From: Microbacterium sp. HD4P20
GTDB lineage: Bacteria; Actinomycetota; Actinomycetes; Actinomycetales; Microbacteriaceae
NCBI RefSeq assembly: GCF_019449275.2
Contig: NZ_JAHZQZ020000006.1
Location: forward strand, 1-64,000
DNA length: 64,000 nt
Direction: 5' to 3'
In this document: one piece after another, positions 30,719-38,941 of the stretch
How the letters are laid out: every line of letters starts with the position of its first letter
Numbering within the stretch: the first letter of the stretch is position 1
Program-made: the position numbers and the translations under genes
Notes under the pieces: generated by a model
What the model was told of the DNA's origin: nothing
Database searches by the model: none
The model's input: the letters and a program-made list of their open reading frames with translations, nothing else

Positions 30719-32298
30719 CAGAACAGACAGAGACCTCGCAGCGCCCCGTCCTCGTCGTCGACTTCGGTGCGCAGTACGCGCAGCTGATCGCCCGGCGCGT
30801 GCGCGAGGCGGGTGTCTACAGCGAGATCGTGCCGCACACCGCGACCGCGGCCGAGATCGCAGCGAAGAGCCCCGTAGGGATCATCCTCTCGGGCGGACCG
30901 TCGTCGGTCTACGAAGAGGGCGCACCGCAGCTCGACACCGGCGTGCTCGAGCTGGGCGTTCCGACCCTCGGCATCTGCTACGGCTTCCAGGTGATGGCGC
31001 AGCAGCTGGGTGGCGAGGTCGCGCACACCGGACTGCGCGAGTACGGAGCGACGGATGCCGCGGTCACGGGTGACGGCGGCGTGCTGCTGGGCGGCCAGCC
31101 GGCCGAGCAGAACGTGTGGATGAGCCACGGCGACCAGGTTTCGCGGGCACCCGATGGCTTCGACGTTCTCGCCTCGACGTCGGTGACGCCCGTCGCCGCG
31201 TTCGGCAGCGATGAGCGTCGCCTGTACGGCGTGCAGTGGCATCCGGAGGTCAAGCACACCGACCACGGCCAGCGAGTGATCGAGAACTTCCTGCACAAGG
31301 CGGCCGGGCTCGCCGCCGACTGGAACAGCGGCAACGTCATCGCCGAGCAGGTCGAACGCATCCGGGCACAGGTCGGCTCGGGCCGTGTGATCTCGGCGCT
31401 TTCGGGCGGCGTCGACTCCGCCGTCTCGACGGCACTCGTGCACGAGGCCGTCGGCGACCAGCTGACCGCGATCTTCGTCGACCACGGACTGTTGCGAAAG
31501 GGCGAGCGCGAGCAGGTCGAGCAGGACTACGTCGCCTCGACCGGCGTGCGGCTCATCACGATCGACGCGCGCGAGCGGTTCCTCATGGCGCTGGCCGGCG
31601 TGAGCGATCCGGAGCAGAAGCGCAAGATCATCGGACGCGAGTTCATCCGCACGTTCGAAGAGGCAGAGAAGGCTCTCATCGCCGAGGCGGCGGCCGACGG
31701 CGAGCCCATCCGCTTCCTCGTGCAGGGCACGCTCTACCCCGATGTCGTGGAGTCGGGCGGCGGCTCGGGCACCGCCAACATCAAGTCGCACCATAACGTC
31801 GGCGGGCTTCCCGAAGACCTGCAGTTCGAGCTCGTGGAGCCGCTGCGCACCCTGTTCAAGGACGAAGTGCGCGCGATCGGACGCGAGCTCGGCCTTCCGG
31901 AGGGGATCGTCGGCCGACAGCCCTTTCCGGGCCCCGGCCTCGGCATCCGGATCGTGGGTGAGGTCACCGCTGACCGCCTCGAGATTCTGCGCGATGCCGA
32001 CGCGATCGCACGGGAAGAGCTGACCCGCGCGGGGCTGGACAACGAGATCTGGCAGTGCCCGGTCGTGCTGCTCGCCGACGTCCGCTCGGTGGGCGTGCAG
32101 GGCGACGGCCGCACCTACGGCCACCCCATCGTGCTGCGCCCGGTCTCGTCCGAAGATGCGATGACCGCCGACTGGACGCGCCTGCCCTACGACGTGCTGT
32201 CGAAGATCTCGAACCGCATCACCAACGAGGTGCGCGAGGTCAACCGCGTCGTGCTCGACGTCACCTCCAAGCCCCCGGGCACCATCGAGTGGGAATGA
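30715..32298 (+). CDS. guaA: GMP synthase (glutamine-hydrolysing)
   Basis: 527 residues. The class I amidotransferase half has [11 protein letters not shown] (nucleophile Cys near residue 87) and QWHPEVKH. The ATP-pyrophosphatase half has the PP-loop LSGGVDSAV near residue 230. The dimerisation domain has [20 protein letters not shown] and the C-terminal KPPGTIEWE. It makes GMP from XMP, ATP and glutamine, following IMP dehydrogenase. The start is TTG 30715, overlapping the upstream stop, with GGAG eight bases before; no ATG/GTG alternative gives the conserved N-terminus. Confidence 0.98.
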   Translation: MTEQTETSQRPVLVVDFGAQYAQLIARRVREAGVYSEIVPHTATAAEIAAKSPVGIILSGGPSSVYEEGAPQLDTGVLELGVPTLGICYGFQVMAQQLGGEVAHTGLREYGATDAAVTGDGGVLLGGQPAEQNVWMSHGDQVSRAPDGFDVLASTSVTPVAAFGSDERRLYGVQWHPEVKHTDHGQRVIENFLHKAAGLAADWNSGNVIAEQVERIRAQVGSGRVISALSGGVDSAVSTALVHEAVGDQLTAIFVDHGLLRKGEREQVEQDYVASTGVRLITIDARERFLMALAGVSDPEQKRKIIGREFIRTFEEAEKALIAEAAADGEPIRFLVQGTLYPDVVESGGGSGTANIKSHHNVGGLPEDLQFELVEPLRTLFKDEVRAIGRELGLPEGIVGRQPFPGPGLGIRIVGEVTADRLEILRDADAIAREELTRAGLDNEIWQCPVVLLADVRSVGVQGDGRTYGHPIVLRPVSSEDAMTADWTRLPYDVLSKISNRITNEVREVNRVVLDVTSKPPGTIEWE

Positions 32299-32303
32299 CC
32301 CTG

Positions 32304-32337
32304 ACGGATGCCGCGGACCCAGGTCCGCGGCATCCGT
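32304..32337 (+). terminator. Terminator after guaA
   Basis: A perfect 16-bp stem (ACGGATGCCGCGGACC) six bases after the stop. The stem contains the GGATGCCG / CGGCATCC inverted pair. Confidence 0.88.
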
Positions 32338-32381
32338 CGTTCATCTCGTGGGATGCGAAGCCGGTGGGGGAGGATAGGACC

Positions 32382-33776
32382 GTGACGCAGTTTCCGGATG
32401 CCGAGTACCTGATCCTCTCGAGCAGGCTCATTCCCGATCACGACGGCGGGTACGGGCTCGCGGTCCTCGCACGCGCGCGGCAGATGGCCGCCGCGGGCGT
32501 GCACGAGGGACGCGGCCCGCTCATCCTGACGTTCGACCCCGGCACCGCCGTCGACCACGCGCAGCACCGGCGGGCCTTCGACGAGCGTGCTCTGATCGTC
32601 GACCCGGAGCGCATGCGCAATCTGTTCGACGAGGCATCCGATCCCCGCGGCGGAGCCGCTGACTGGCTGCGCGCGGCCGCACGGCCGGGTGAGCCCGACC
32701 CCGCCCTCGAGTACCGCCGCGTCGATGATGCCGAGGGCCGCGGGATCGTCGGCATCCCGGTGATCCACGGCGATCCCGACTGGCACATCACCACGGCGCC
32801 GGTCGCCGTGTACGGTGCCGACGGTACGGTGATCGGCGTGCTGGCCGGGTTCGGCGAGTTGTACCGCGCGTGGCTCGAGCACGTCGTCGCGCAGCTGCGC
32901 CGCGAGAACGGCGAGAAGCCCGTCGTCGTGATCTGCGAGTCGCGGCAGCTCGGCGAGCTCATCGCCGGGTGGAGCGACCCGGGAGTGCGGCTGATCCACT
33001 CGATCCACACCATCCACCTCGAGCCGCCGTACACGCCCGACGCCCCGGTCAACGCCCTGTGGGACCGGTGGTTCAGCATGGCCGAGCGCTTCGACGCGGT
33101 GCTGTGGCTGAGCGAGTCGCAGCGTTCCGACGTGGTCGAGCGGTTCGGCGAAGAGGGCGTGCACCTCGTGATCCCCGCCGGCGTGCCCGCGGCATCGTCG
33201 GTGGTTCCCGGCGCCGAGCGGGACCGGGGTCGCGTCGTCATGCTCAACCGGCTCGCCCCGGGCAAGCGCGTCGACCACGCGATCCGCGCGTTCCGCTCCG
33301 TGCTGACCGCGGTGCCGCACGCGACCCTCGACATCTACGGCGGCGGCGCCGAGCACGAACGCCTGCAGCACCTGATCGACGAACTGGGCCTCGGCGCGCA
33401 CGTGGTGCTGCGCGGCATCACCGACGATCCGGGTCGCGTGCTGGACGCGGCATCCGCCTTCCTCACCACATCGGCATTCGAAGGCCAGGCGCTCGCGATC
33501 GTCGAGGCGATGGTGCACGGATGCCCCGTGGTGGCGTACGACGTGCGCTACGGGCCGCGCGACCACCTCGCGAACGGCGGCGGGGTGCTCGTGCCCGACG
33601 GTGACGTCGACGCGCTCACCGCGGCGATCGTGCGCGTGATCGATGACCCCGAGGAGCACGCGCGCCTCGCCCGCGAGGCCGCGCAGATGGCGCGCCGCGT
33701 CGATCCCGACCGCGTGACCGAGGCCCTCGCACAGGCCGTGGGCGACGTGCTCGCCGCCCCGTCCCGCCGGGCCTAG
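32382..33776 (+). CDS. GT4-family glycosyltransferase, TagE/GtfA-like
   Basis: 464 residues. The N-terminal half has an inserted beta-rich stretch with VPVIHGDPDWHIT-like IPVIHGDPDWHITTAP and CESRQLGELIAGW, then HSIHTIHLEPPYTPDAP. The C-terminal half is a GT-B nucleotide-sugar domain with RLAPGKRVDHAIRAF, LDIYGGGAEHERL and the E-x7-E motif EGQALAIVEAMVHGCPVV. The layout resembles poly(glycerol-phosphate) glucosyltransferases and protein O-GlcNAc transferases, so the acceptor may be a wall polymer or a surface protein; that is inference. GTG 32382 is preceded by GGGGGAGG. The stop overlaps that of the convergent MFS gene by three bases. Confidence 0.82.
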   Translation: MTQFPDAEYLILSSRLIPDHDGGYGLAVLARARQMAAAGVHEGRGPLILTFDPGTAVDHAQHRRAFDERALIVDPERMRNLFDEASDPRGGAADWLRAAARPGEPDPALEYRRVDDAEGRGIVGIPVIHGDPDWHITTAPVAVYGADGTVIGVLAGFGELYRAWLEHVVAQLRRENGEKPVVVICESRQLGELIAGWSDPGVRLIHSIHTIHLEPPYTPDAPVNALWDRWFSMAERFDAVLWLSESQRSDVVERFGEEGVHLVIPAGVPAASSVVPGAERDRGRVVMLNRLAPGKRVDHAIRAFRSVLTAVPHATLDIYGGGAEHERLQHLIDELGLGAHVVLRGITDDPGRVLDAASAFLTTSAFEGQALAIVEAMVHGCPVVAYDVRYGPRDHLANGGGVLVPDGDVDALTAAIVRVIDDPEEHARLAREAAQMARRVDPDRVTEALAQAVGDVLAAPSRRA

Positions 33777-35449
33777 CCCCTGGTCCGCGGCGGGCGGAGA
33801 CGCCGCGCCTGGCCGCTGCCGACCGTCACGCTCGCGGCGAAGACCGACTCGGGTGTGGACATGTCGGTCGGAGCCTCGGCGCGCGTCCGGCGAACGAGCA
33901 GCAGCGACGAGACAACGCCGAGCACGGCGATGAGTGCGGTCGCCGCGAACGTGATGATGTAGCCGAAGGTGCCGGCGTCGTAGGCGATCTGAAGGTAGGG
34001 CTGGAAGCTCGGATCGAAATTCTGGAAGTTCAGCCCGGTCTGCTCGGCCTGATCCATCGCCTTGTGGAACTGCGCGTACTGCTCGCTGCTGAGGTCCGAC
34101 AGGGACGATTGATCGACCAGCGCATGCAGGCGGGCGACGTACGAGGTCTGCAGTATGACGAAGAGCAGCGAGATCCCGAGCGCTCCGCCGAACTGCTCGG
34201 CCGTCGCCGAGACCCCTGACACCTCGCCGTGGTTGATCTTCGGCACCGAATCCAGCGACACCGGGTCGTTCACGGTCAGGACGATCGCGAGCCCCACCCC
34301 GTAGAGGAACAGCCCAGGAATGAGCGGCCCGAGACCGCCGGCCCACACGCCGACCATCAGTGCGATCGCGGAGAGGGCGAGAAGAGCGAACCCGACGGCG
34401 AGCGGAGTCCGGCCCCCCGACCTGTCGTACCACCGGCCGGCGAGCGGGGCGACGATGACCATCGGCAGCGTCGTCGGAAGGAGGGCGAGACCTGCCATGA
34501 CCGGGTCGAGACCGATGCTGAGGATGAGCACCAGGGGAAAGACGATTCCGAGACCCATCTCGAGCATGCCGCCCAGGCCCTGGCTGATGGTGGCTCCGGC
34601 ATAGTCCTTGTGTCTGCGCAGCAGTGCGAAATTCATCAACGGATCGCGGATGCGACGCTCCACCACGAAGAACGCAACCCCTGCCGCGACCGCCGCCGCG
34701 ATCGGCAGGTACACCCCGGGCGAGGCCCAGCCCCACACCTGGGACTGCGTCAGGCCGAACACCACGCCGACCAGGGCGATGCACAGCAGCGCCGCACCGA
34801 GGAGGTCCACGCGGGGCCGTTCGGCAGGCCTGCAGTCCCTCGGCACGACGAGAAGCGACATGACCAGCGCGATGAGGGCAAGCGGGACGTTGACGAGCAT
34901 GACGGCCCGCCAACCGAACGCGCTGGTGAGCGCGCCGCCGATGATCGGCCCGCATGCCCCGGCGACAGCCGCCGCACCGCCGACGGTTCCCAGCGCTCGT
35001 CCGGCCTGCTTCGCGCCCGCCACCGACGAGACGATCGCCACCGACGTCGGCAGCAGGAGGGCGCCGCCGACCCCCTGCACCGCTCGCGCCACCACCAGCA
35101 GCTCGAAGGTCGGCGCGAGACCGGCTCCGAGCGACGCGAGCGTGAAGATGGTGGTCCCGAGGACGAAGATGCGTCGCAGACCGAACAGGTCGGCCAGCCG
35201 GCCACCGAGAACGAGGAAGCCGGCCAGCGGGAGAAGGCCCGCCGTCAGCACCCATTGCGACGTGGACGACCCCACCTGCAGCTCTTCCATCACCGAGGGC
35301 AGCGCCAGCGGAATCGCTGTCTGGCTCACCAGGATGATCGCGTTGCCGATCGTCATGGCGACGATCACCGGCGCAAGGTTGGGCGTACGCGTCGAGCGGC
35401 GACCACCCGGACGGGGCGCGGGCGAGCGGCGGGCGCGCGAGGCGCTCAC
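33773..35449 (-). CDS. DHA2-family MFS transporter
   Basis: 558 residues with about 14 helices. Motifs: AIILVSQTAIPLALPSVMEEL, motif A GGRLADLFGLRRIFVLG, and motif-C type AAAVAGACGPIIGGALTSAFGW. A 60-70 residue soluble loop before the last helix (SSEQYAQFHKAMDQAEQTGL) is a feature of some DHA2 exporters. Probable proton-driven drug or metabolite export. GTG 35449 start. No dedicated regulator is adjacent; a small membrane protein lies 57 bases upstream on the same strand. Confidence 0.88.
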   Translation of the reverse strand: MSASRARRSPAPRPGGRRSTRTPNLAPVIVAMTIGNAIILVSQTAIPLALPSVMEELQVGSSTSQWVLTAGLLPLAGFLVLGGRLADLFGLRRIFVLGTTIFTLASLGAGLAPTFELLVVARAVQGVGGALLLPTSVAIVSSVAGAKQAGRALGTVGGAAAVAGACGPIIGGALTSAFGWRAVMLVNVPLALIALVMSLLVVPRDCRPAERPRVDLLGAALLCIALVGVVFGLTQSQVWGWASPGVYLPIAAAVAAGVAFFVVERRIRDPLMNFALLRRHKDYAGATISQGLGGMLEMGLGIVFPLVLILSIGLDPVMAGLALLPTTLPMVIVAPLAGRWYDRSGGRTPLAVGFALLALSAIALMVGVWAGGLGPLIPGLFLYGVGLAIVLTVNDPVSLDSVPKINHGEVSGVSATAEQFGGALGISLLFVILQTSYVARLHALVDQSSLSDLSSEQYAQFHKAMDQAEQTGLNFQNFDPSFQPYLQIAYDAGTFGYIITFAATALIAVLGVVSSLLLVRRTRAEAPTDMSTPESVFAASVTVGSGQARRLRPPRTRG

Positions 35450-35506
35450 GATCGCGTCGTCCCAGCCGGCGCGGCGGTGAAGGTCACAACGGCACTCCGG
35501 GGCGCG

Positions 35507-35980
35507 TCACGCCAGAAGCGAGACGACCACGAACGCGAGAAGGATGACGGCGAGGATCAGATCGGTGACCGTCGGGATCCATTCCGTGGCGCTCTTGCCC
35601 TTCTTCACGAGGTGCCGGAGGCCCGCGAGCAGTAGGAAGATCCCAGCGATGGCGGCCACCGCGGGGAGCCACGAAGCGGCGAAGAAGTAGGCCACGAGGC
35701 CGGCGATGCCCATTGCGGTGTTGGCGAATCCCAGTTCCTGCACGACCTGGTTCGCATCATCCGTTTCGATGCCCAGCAGGTTCTTCGCGGTGAACCCGGG
35801 ACGGAAGATCTGGCTCAGGCCCGCGAGCAGCAGCCGGATGCCCACGCCGAAGAAGACGAACCACTTGCCCGCGACCAGCAGCGGGTCCGCGCCGGGTGAT
35901 GCAGTCAGTTCGATGATGGTTGCCAGGAGTGGCAGGACAACGGTCGTGGCGATCACGGAGACGAGGTACATGCTCGTCAT
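35507..35980 (-). CDS. Small four-helix membrane protein, DUF6790-like
   Basis: 157 residues with about four hydrophobic segments. Conserved-looking stretches include WFVFFGVGIRLLLAGLSQIF, RPGFTAKNLLGI and VVQELGFANTAMGIAGLVAY. I associate this pattern with DUF6790-type proteins but with limited certainty. Function unknown. It may be co-transcribed with the downstream MFS gene (57-base gap). ATG 35980; ATG 35971 is an alternative. Confidence 0.65.
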   Translation of the reverse strand: MTSMYLVSVIATTVVLPLLATIIELTASPGADPLLVAGKWFVFFGVGIRLLLAGLSQIFRPGFTAKNLLGIETDDANQVVQELGFANTAMGIAGLVAYFFAASWLPAVAAIAGIFLLLAGLRHLVKKGKSATEWIPTVTDLILAVILLAFVVVSLLA

Positions 35981-36129
35981 GCTGGCGGACTTCTGCGGGG
36001 CGGGTCAACCGCCCGGCGTTGTCGCGGTGGGTCGTCCCGGGTCACGATGCCGCTCCGGGTCTGCTGTGGGCGGAGCCGCCGGGAGCGGATCCGGATGCCA
36101 CGGCCCGCGCCGCGACGCAGGCTGGAGGC

Positions 36130-36768
36130 ATGGCAGAAGAAGGCAAGATCCCGCAGTTCGGGGCCGAAGCGCGACGCGAGCTGTTTCACCAGCGCGTGCT
36201 CGTGCTCGACGGTCCCCTCGACGATGACAACGGCACCCTCCTCGCGACCCAGCTGCTGGCGCTCGCGGCCGAGGACGAGGCATCCGATATCGCGCTCTGG
36301 ATCCATTCGCCCGGCGGTTCGGTCCCCTCGATGCTCGCGATCCGCGACGTCATGCGGCTCATTCCCAACGACGTGGCGACGCTCGCGCTGGGCCTGGCGT
36401 GCAGCGCGGGGCAGTTCCTGCTGTCGGCGGGCACGAAGGGCAAGCGGCGGGCGCTGCCCCACGCGCGCATCCTGATGCACCAGGGCTCGGCCGGTATCGG
36501 CGGCTCGACGGTCGAGGTCGAGGTGCAGGCCGACGACCTCCGGTACGTCCGCGACACAGTGCTCGGGCTCACCGCGGAAGACACCGGGCAGAGCGTCGAC
36601 CGCATCTTCGAGGACTCGCTCCACGACCGCTGGTACACGGCGACTCAGGCGCTCGAGTACGGCTTCATCGACGGCATCGTGGACGACTTCGCGCAGGTCG
36701 TGCCGCGGCGGCGCAGGCCGGCAGGACTCGGAGTTCCGGCAGAGCAGACGAATGAGGTGGCGGCATGA
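36130..36768 (+). CDS. ClpP-family protease subunit, catalytic
   Basis: 212 residues. The serine-protease triad is intact: Ser in GLACSAGQFLLSAG, His in ARILMHQ, and Asp in the EDSLHDRWYTATQALEYGFID region. It is a peptidase subunit working with a Clp/Hsp100 ATPase as a tetradecamer. GGAGG five bases before ATG 36130 fixes the start; a CAGGCT six bases before it could also allow leaderless initiation. It overlaps the next gene by ATGA. The sequence is divergent from the housekeeping ClpP1/ClpP2 type, so this is likely an accessory pair like the extra clpP operons of other actinobacteria. Confidence 0.9.
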   Translation: MAEEGKIPQFGAEARRELFHQRVLVLDGPLDDDNGTLLATQLLALAAEDEASDIALWIHSPGGSVPSMLAIRDVMRLIPNDVATLALGLACSAGQFLLSAGTKGKRRALPHARILMHQGSAGIGGSTVEVEVQADDLRYVRDTVLGLTAEDTGQSVDRIFEDSLHDRWYTATQALEYGFIDGIVDDFAQVVPRRRRPAGLGVPAEQTNEVAA

Positions 36769-37358
36769 GTTCGTACACGATCCCGAACGTCGTGGCGCAG
36801 CATCCGCGCGGCGATCGCGTCATGGACGTCTACTCGCACCTGCTCGCCGAGCGCGTCGTCTACCTCGGCACGGGAATCGACGCCGGCGTCGCGAACGCGC
36901 TCATCGCGCAGCTGCTGCACCTGGATGCCGACAGCCAGGAACGCGACATCCAGCTCTACATCAATTGCGAGGGCGGAGACCCGGCGGCGATGCTCGCCGT
37001 CTACGACACGATGCAGCACGTGCGGCCGGATGTCGCGACCACGGTCGTCGGGCAGGCGATCGGTGTCGGCGCCGTGATGCTCGCGGCCGGCGCCGCCGGC
37101 AAGCGCTCGGTGCTGCCGCACGCGCGCGTCGTGCTGCACCAGCCGGCGGGGCAAGGGCGCGGCACGATCCCGGATCTGATCCTGCAGGCCGACGAGCTCG
37201 TGCGCGTGCGCGGTGACGTCGAGGCGGTCCTGTCGCGGCATACGGGGCAGGATGCCGCGAAGCTGCGCGCCGACACCGACCGCGACCGGGTCTTCACCGC
37301 CGCCGACGCGGTGGCCTACGGCCTGGCCGACCACGTGCTGGAGCGCGGCATTCGCTGA
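36765..37358 (+). CDS. ClpP-like subunit lacking the catalytic serine (ClpR-type)
   Basis: 197 residues with the ClpP fold (YLGTGIDAGVANALIAQLLH, YINCEGGDPAAMLAVYDTM). The active-site stretch reads GQAIGVGAVMLAAG where active ClpP has GxxxSMGAxLLAAG, so the nucleophile Ser is Gly. His (ARVVLHQP) and Asp (ADTDRDRVFTAADAVAYGLAD) remain. It is translationally coupled to the active subunit at 36130, so the pair probably forms mixed rings in which this member is structural, as ClpR does in plastids and cyanobacteria. Confidence 0.88.
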   Translation: MSSYTIPNVVAQHPRGDRVMDVYSHLLAERVVYLGTGIDAGVANALIAQLLHLDADSQERDIQLYINCEGGDPAAMLAVYDTMQHVRPDVATTVVGQAIGVGAVMLAAGAAGKRSVLPHARVVLHQPAGQGRGTIPDLILQADELVRVRGDVEAVLSRHTGQDAAKLRADTDRDRVFTAADAVAYGLADHVLERGIR

Positions 37359-37440
37359 GTGAGGGGCATCGGCCCGAGGCAGGTCCGGCCCGCGGCACCC
37401 GCCGCCCGCTCTGCGCGCCAGCGCCGGGTCGGCGCTCGGA

Positions 37441-37515
37441 CGCGCGCAACTCCGGAAGAACCGGCATGAAGGTGCCCCTCACGGGATCCCAGCCGCCGAT
37501 TCTTCCGGAGTTACG
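37441..37515. repeat. Long inverted repeat downstream of the clpP pair
   Basis: Two 18-base arms, CGCGCAACTCCGGAAGAA and its complement with one mismatch (37498-37515), flank a 39-base centre. It could be a terminator for the clpP pair, although the long loop and clean arm ends also fit a small palindromic element. Confidence 0.7.
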
Positions 37516-37603
37516 CGCATGGGCGGCGGGCTTCGGGGTCAGTTGGCGCGGCAGGCCTGCGGAGGTCGCCGCGCAACTGCTCGGTGACCCGAAAACCCGG
37601 TGC

Positions 37604-38329
37604 TCAGCGAGCGGCCGACGAGGCGGCGGCGCGGACGGATGCCGCAGCTTCGGCGGGCGACCCACGCCAGGGTGCGCCGTGGCCGGGCAGCACCCAGTCC
37701 GCGTCGACGCTTTCGAGCACGTCGAGCGAGGCGAGGGCCGCGGAGCGGTCGTCGGTGAACGGTGCCGGCTGCGGTCCCGTGCGCCCGGTGAGCACATGCC
37801 GGGTGGTGAGGCCGTCGCCGACGAAGACCGCGCGGGCGACCGGAACGTGCACGGCGATGCTGCCGGGGGAGTGCCCGGGCAGCCCGATCACCCGCGGCGC
37901 GCCGGGCAGATCCAGCACATGGCCGTCGGCGACCTCGGTCACTTCGGTGAGGTAGGTGGTGCGCGCGCCGCCCTTGCGCAGGGCGTAGGTGGCGAACCCG
38001 AGCGTCGGCGCCACGCGCATGCGGCCCATCGCGGTCTTCGGCTTGTCGCCGCCACGGGCACGGTCGGCATCCGCCTCGTGGACGTACACCGGCACGCCCT
38101 GCTCGCGGCGCAGCCGCTCGGCGAAGCCGACGTGGTCGCTGTCGCCATGGGTCAGCACGACGCCGCGCACGTCAGAGAGCGGGCGTCCGATCGCCGCGAG
38201 TTCCTCCTGCAGATCGCGCCAATGGCCGGGGAGCCCGGCGTCGATGACGGTGATGCCCTCGGGCACGACGATCAGGTACGCCGCGACGATGTCGTTGCCG
38301 ATGCGGTGAAGATGGGGAGCGAGCTTCAT
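37604..38329 (-). CDS. MBL-fold metallo-hydrolase
   Basis: 241 residues with the metallo-beta-lactamase signature THGDSDHVG, a downstream metal His in GLPGHSPGS, Asp in VFVGDGLTT and a final His in VLPGHGAP. Substrate is unknown; such proteins include glyoxalase II-like and lactonase-like enzymes. ATG 38329 has a strong AGGAGG four bases upstream. It diverges from a TetR gene over 70 bases that are almost entirely palindromic, so it is likely repressed by that regulator. Confidence 0.88.
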   Translation of the reverse strand: MKLAPHLHRIGNDIVAAYLIVVPEGITVIDAGLPGHWRDLQEELAAIGRPLSDVRGVVLTHGDSDHVGFAERLRREQGVPVYVHEADADRARGGDKPKTAMGRMRVAPTLGFATYALRKGGARTTYLTEVTEVADGHVLDLPGAPRVIGLPGHSPGSIAVHVPVARAVFVGDGLTTRHVLTGRTGPQPAPFTDDRSAALASLDVLESVDADWVLPGHGAPWRGSPAEAAASVRAAASSAAR

Positions 38330-38338
38330 GATGCCTCC

Positions 38339-38373
38339 TAAGCATAGCTATGCTAGATAGCTATGATAGCTTA
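38339..38373. promoter_or_regulatory. Palindromic operator between MBL gene and TetR
   Basis: A 35-base imperfect palindrome bounded by TAAGC and GCTTA contains the perfect AGCATAGCTATGCT at 38341-38354 and a second ATAGCTAT at 38357-38364. TATGAT at 38362-38367 could be the tetR -10. It is the only AT-rich stretch in the area. Confidence 0.75.
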
Positions 38374-38399
38374 CGTCAATAGCCTTCGAGGAGGAACGG

Positions 38400-38924
38400 A
38401 TGCCGACACCCGAGCGCACGACACTGCCCGACATCGTCGCGGCCGGCCGAGAGCTGCTGGAGAAGGGAGGCCCGGCCGGGCTCACGATGCAGGCCGTGGC
38501 CGAACGCGTCGGAGTGCGGGCACCGTCGCTGTACAAGCGCGTGCGCGACCGTGACGCTCTGGTCTTGCTGGTGGCAGAAGCGACCGCGGATGAGCTGACC
38601 GGCCGGCTCGCGGCATCCAGTCTCGACATCGCCGACCTCGCCCGCGTGTACCGGGCGTTCGCGCACGAGTACCCGGAAGGATTCCGGCTGCTGTATGCCG
38701 TCGACGGCGCATCCGAGGCGCTGGGCCGCGCGGCTGATCCGATCCTCGCCGCGACGCGGGCGCTCGTCGGCGACGCGCATGCCCTCGAGGCGGCGCGGCT
38801 CGTCGTGGCGTGGGCGACCGGGTTCATCAGCATGGAGCTGGCGGGCGCGTTCCGCCTCGGCGGCGATGTCGACGAAGCGTTCGAGTACGGGCTTGAGCGC
38901 CTCGAGGCCGGGCTGCGGGCCTGA
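38400..38924 (+). CDS. TetR-family regulator
   Basis: 174 residues. The DNA-binding domain is at about 8-55 (LPDIVAAGRELLEKGG, MQAVAERVGVRAPSLYKRVR) and the C-terminal domain is of the WHG/TetR_C_33 kind (RVYRAFAHEYPEGFRLLY). GAGGAGG five bases before ATG 38400 fixes the start. Palindromes between it and the MBL gene make it the probable repressor of both. Confidence 0.88.
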   Translation: MPTPERTTLPDIVAAGRELLEKGGPAGLTMQAVAERVGVRAPSLYKRVRDRDALVLLVAEATADELTGRLAASSLDIADLARVYRAFAHEYPEGFRLLYAVDGASEALGRAADPILAATRALVGDAHALEAARLVVAWATGFISMELAGAFRLGGDVDEAFEYGLERLEAGLRA

Positions 38925-38941
38925 CCCGCCGGCGTCTCGGG

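Noticed and set aside
32187..35255. A 1022-residue minus-strand open frame across the glycosyltransferase and MFS genes
   Set aside because: It mixes shadow sequence of two real genes on different strands; no family motifs.
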